Shown: one piece after another, positions 12,269 through 14,093 of the stretch
How the letters are laid out: each line of letters opens with the position of its first letter
Position numbering within the stretch: position 1 is the first letter of the stretch
NCBI GenBank assembly: GCA_036522275.1
Contig: DATDGC010000012.1
Location: 1-14,093 of the forward strand
Length of the DNA: 14,093 nt
Reading direction: 5' to 3'
DNA from: JAHFRG01 sp036522275
Lineage (GTDB): Bacteria; Pseudomonadota; Gammaproteobacteria; Burkholderiales; JAHFRG01
The notes under the pieces: generated by a model
Told to the model about the DNA's origin: nothing
The model's input: only the letters and a program-made list of their open reading frames with translations
Database searches by the model: none
Position numbers and translations under genes: made by a program

Positions 12269-13660
12269 TTATTCAGCGAAATTTGCAAGCTGCTCGCGCA
12301 GCCGCTTGAGCACTTGTTCGCGGCCTATCAATTCCAAGGTAGCGTCAATGGGAGGCGTCTGCGCGCTCCCCGTCACCAGAACGCGCAGCGGCATCGCAAG
12401 CTCGGGCAATTTCAACTGATGTTGCGCCACCACGGCTTTGATGGCGTCATGAATCGCAGCGCGCCGCCACTCGATTTTGGTAAATTGCTGCCCGACCTCC
12501 TGCAACGCGGGAATGACTTTGCCATTCACGTGTTGTACCGCGAGCTCCCGGCTGGGCGACGTATAACGGTAAAACAACATGGCGGCCTGGGCGAGCTCTT
12601 TGAGGGTGTTGGCACGCTCCTTGAGGAGTTGCACCGCGCTTGAGAGCACAGGCCCGTTTTTCGTGTCGCCGCCGCGGCGTTGGATTTCCAGCTCAATCTG
12701 CGCGGCCAGCGCTTCGTCCGAACCCGATTTGATGTACTGGTGGTTGAGCCACAGCAGCTTTTCCGGGTTGAACTGCGCCGGAGATTTGCTGATGTGCCCG
12801 AGATCGAACCACTCGATGAATTGCGGAGTGGAAAACATCTCCTCGTCGCCGTGCGACCAGCCGAGCCGTGCCAGATAATTGATGAGCGCCTCCGGCAAGT
12901 AGCCTTCTTCGCGGTACTGCAACACGCTCACCGCGCCGTGGCGCTTGGAAAGCCGCTCGCCGTCCGCGCCGAGTATCATCGGCACATGCGCGTATTGCGG
13001 CAGCGGCGCTTCCAATGCTTTGAGGATGTTGACCTGGCGCGGAGTGTTGTTGACGTGATCGTCACCGCGAATCACGTGGGTGATGCCCATGTCGAGATCA
13101 TCCACCACTACGCCGAAGTTGTAAGTCGGCACACCGTCAGCGCGCAGCAGCACCAGATCGTCGAGCTCGTTGTTGCTCACGCCGATGCGGCCCTTGACCA
13201 GATCGTCGAACGCCACTTCGCCTTCGAGCGGGTTCCTGAAGCGCACCACCGGTTTCACTCCGGCGGGCGGAGTCACTTTGGAATCGCGCCAGCGGCCGTC
13301 GTAGCGGGGCTTCTCCCCTCTCGCGCGCTGCTGTTCGCGCAGCGCCTCCAGCTCTTCCTTGCTGGCATAGCAATAATAGGCCTTGTTTTCTTTAATCAGC
13401 CGCTGCGCCACTTCCTGATAGCGCGCAAGGCGCTGCATCTGGTAAAACGGACCTTCGTCCCAGTCGAGCCCGAGCCAGCCCATGCTGTCGAGAATCGCCT
13501 GGATCGATTCCCGCGTGGAGCGCCCACGGTCGGTGTCCTCAATGCGCAGCACGAATTTGCCGCCATGCCGGCGTGCGTAAGCCCAGGAGAAGAGCGCGGT
13601 GCGCGCGCCGCCGATATGCAGATACCCGGTGGGGCTGGGAGCGAAGCGGGTTTTAACCAT
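12269..13660 (-). CDS. gltX: glutamyl-tRNA synthetase
   Basis: Class I synthetase that charges tRNA-Glu with glutamate. Its product feeds protein synthesis and, via glutamyl-tRNA reductase, tetrapyrrole synthesis. The 463 residues are full length. Visible motifs are FAPSPTGYLHIGG with the HIGH-type signature (His15-Gly18), RIEDTDRGRS (39-48), and the KMSKS-type LSKRHG (237-242). The zinc-binding region of E. coli GltX (C-x-C ... C-x-H) is reduced to a single Cys97 in YCYASKEEL, so this is a zinc-free form. The ATG at 13658-13660 has AGAGG about ten bases upstream. tRNA-Ala and tRNA-Glu follow on the same strand. A long antisense frame over this gene is a codon-composition shadow. Confidence 0.97.
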   Translation of the reverse strand: MVKTRFAPSPTGYLHIGGARTALFSWAYARRHGGKFVLRIEDTDRGRSTRESIQAILDSMGWLGLDWDEGPFYQMQRLARYQEVAQRLIKENKAYYCYASKEELEALREQQRARGEKPRYDGRWRDSKVTPPAGVKPVVRFRNPLEGEVAFDDLVKGRIGVSNNELDDLVLLRADGVPTYNFGVVVDDLDMGITHVIRGDDHVNNTPRQVNILKALEAPLPQYAHVPMILGADGERLSKRHGAVSVLQYREEGYLPEALINYLARLGWSHGDEEMFSTPQFIEWFDLGHISKSPAQFNPEKLLWLNHQYIKSGSDEALAAQIELEIQRRGGDTKNGPVLSSAVQLLKERANTLKELAQAAMLFYRYTSPSRELAVQHVNGKVIPALQEVGQQFTKIEWRRAAIHDAIKAVVAQHQLKLPELAMPLRVLVTGSAQTPPIDATLELIGREQVLKRLREQLANFAE

Positions 13661-13735
13661 GTTTGGGAACCTCTGATTAGCTCAGATGCTCCTACCATTT
13701 TACGCGAATCATGCAGAATTTCGCAGAAGTAAGAA

Positions 13736-13765
13736 TTGAAGGTCAAGCAGGCAACGTGCTAAAAT
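13736..13765 (+). promoter_or_regulatory. candidate sigma-70 promoter for the phosphoesterase gene
   Basis: TTGAAG (13736-13741) and TAAAAT (13760-13765) with an 18-base spacer lie about 95 bases before the phosphoesterase start, in the gap between divergent genes. The match is moderate and unsupported by anything else. Confidence 0.35.
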
Positions 13766-13859
13766 TCGCGCAATATTTGAGTGGTCGACTCAGCGCAAGA
13801 CAATGCCTTGATAGAGCAGGGTTGTCCGCTTGTTGCAGCTCTTCTTCGGGAGTTACGCC

Positions 13860-14093
13860 ATGTCCGTCAACCCCATCCAGCATGTAGTGATCATCGTCAA
13901 GGAGAACCACTGCTTCGACAACTACTTCGGCACCTTCCCCGGCGCGGACGGGATGACGATGCAGCACTCTCCCAATCCGCCGCATCATGACCCGGACCAC
14001 CGCCACACCGCATGGGTCACGCGCCACACTAATGTCATCCTCGAACAGTTCGTCGAACAGGACATCCCTGCCTATTTCGCCTATGCCAGGCAA
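13860..14093 (+). CDS. phosphoesterase / phospholipase C-acid phosphatase family, N-terminal part only
   Basis: First 78 codons of a PF04185-type phosphoesterase (bacterial non-haemolytic phospholipase C, acid phosphatase AcpA superfamily), which hydrolyses phosphomonoesters or phospholipid head groups. The hallmark is HVVIIVKENHCFDNYFGTFP starting at residue 8, followed by GADG. In characterised relatives the Glu-Asn pair (here Glu15-Asn16) binds the active-site metal. His17-Cys18 stands where His/Arg-Ser is more usual. The ATG at 13860-13862 has GGGAG seven bases upstream. No signal peptide is visible from this start, whereas many relatives are exported, so a cytosolic form or a different start is possible. 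The remainder lies beyond the window. Confidence 0.85.
   Translation, partial: MSVNPIQHVVIIVKENHCFDNYFGTFPGADGMTMQHSPNPPHHDPDHRHTAWVTRHTNVILEQFVEQDIPAYFAYARQ

Noticed and set aside
12680..13732. 350-codon open frame on the plus strand
   Set aside because: It is fully antisense to gltX in the complementary codon register, has no ribosome-binding site and resembles no protein family. It is a GC-codon shadow.
13743..14093. 116-codon minus-strand open frame at the right edge
   Set aside because: It is antisense to the phosphoesterase start, which has clear family motifs and a ribosome-binding site.

Overview
The window looks like a chromosomal segment of a betaproteobacterium, most like the Nitrosomonadales. 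This is judged from the ndk-rlmN-pilF-rodZ-hisS gene order, the protein sequences, the moderate GC content and mostly tight gene packing. No species can be named from the sequence alone. It is largely housekeeping DNA with a looser, accessory-like stretch in the middle (about 6.4-12.0 kb). I see no CRISPR array, transposase, phage gene or recognisable defence system.

Left part, minus strand (reading 4203 to 1): ndk, rlmN, pilF, rodZ and a window-truncated hisS. The first four overlap by 1-4 bases and must be translationally coupled. They link nucleotide supply, rRNA/tRNA methylation, type IV pilus assembly and cell shape. ispG, which commonly sits between rodZ and hisS in related bacteria, is absent here. 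A divergent plus-strand gene (4405-5061) encodes an exported HEAT/TPR protein. It is followed, convergently, by a minus-strand pair: a HemD-like uroporphyrinogen-III synthase and a MAPEG-family membrane protein.

Middle part: a 6-7 percent GC block lies upstream of hemD. Next comes a minus-strand pair, a YbhB/YbcL-type PEBP protein with two possible starts and a putative molybdenum-carrier (SLOG-fold) protein whose conserved N-terminus has no ATG, GTG or TTG start. On the plus strand follow a cold-shock protein and an RRM RNA-binding protein, each with its own strong terminator, and then a large secreted FecR/DUF6600 protein. Between 10534 and 11109 there is no convincing normal gene. That stretch holds a terminator, what looks like a decayed tRNA-Asn, a stem-rich leader ending in a perfect ribosome-binding site for a 13-codon ORF, and a promoter/dyad. 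Two tandem copies of a small exported EF-hand, Met/His-rich protein follow. The first copy has an amber codon exactly at EF-loop position 12. Two tandem terminators close this block.

Right part: gltX (minus) is followed in the same direction by tRNA-Ala(GGC) and tRNA-Glu(TTC), so glutamyl-tRNA synthetase is clustered with its own substrate tRNA. Divergent from gltX, the first 78 codons of a phospholipase C/acid phosphatase-type phosphoesterase run off the right edge.

The least ordinary items are the missing canonical start of the molybdenum-carrier gene, the duplicated EF-hand locus with its precisely placed stop, and the tRNA relic with the structured small-ORF leader beside it. None of these proves a new system. 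They are the best places to look.
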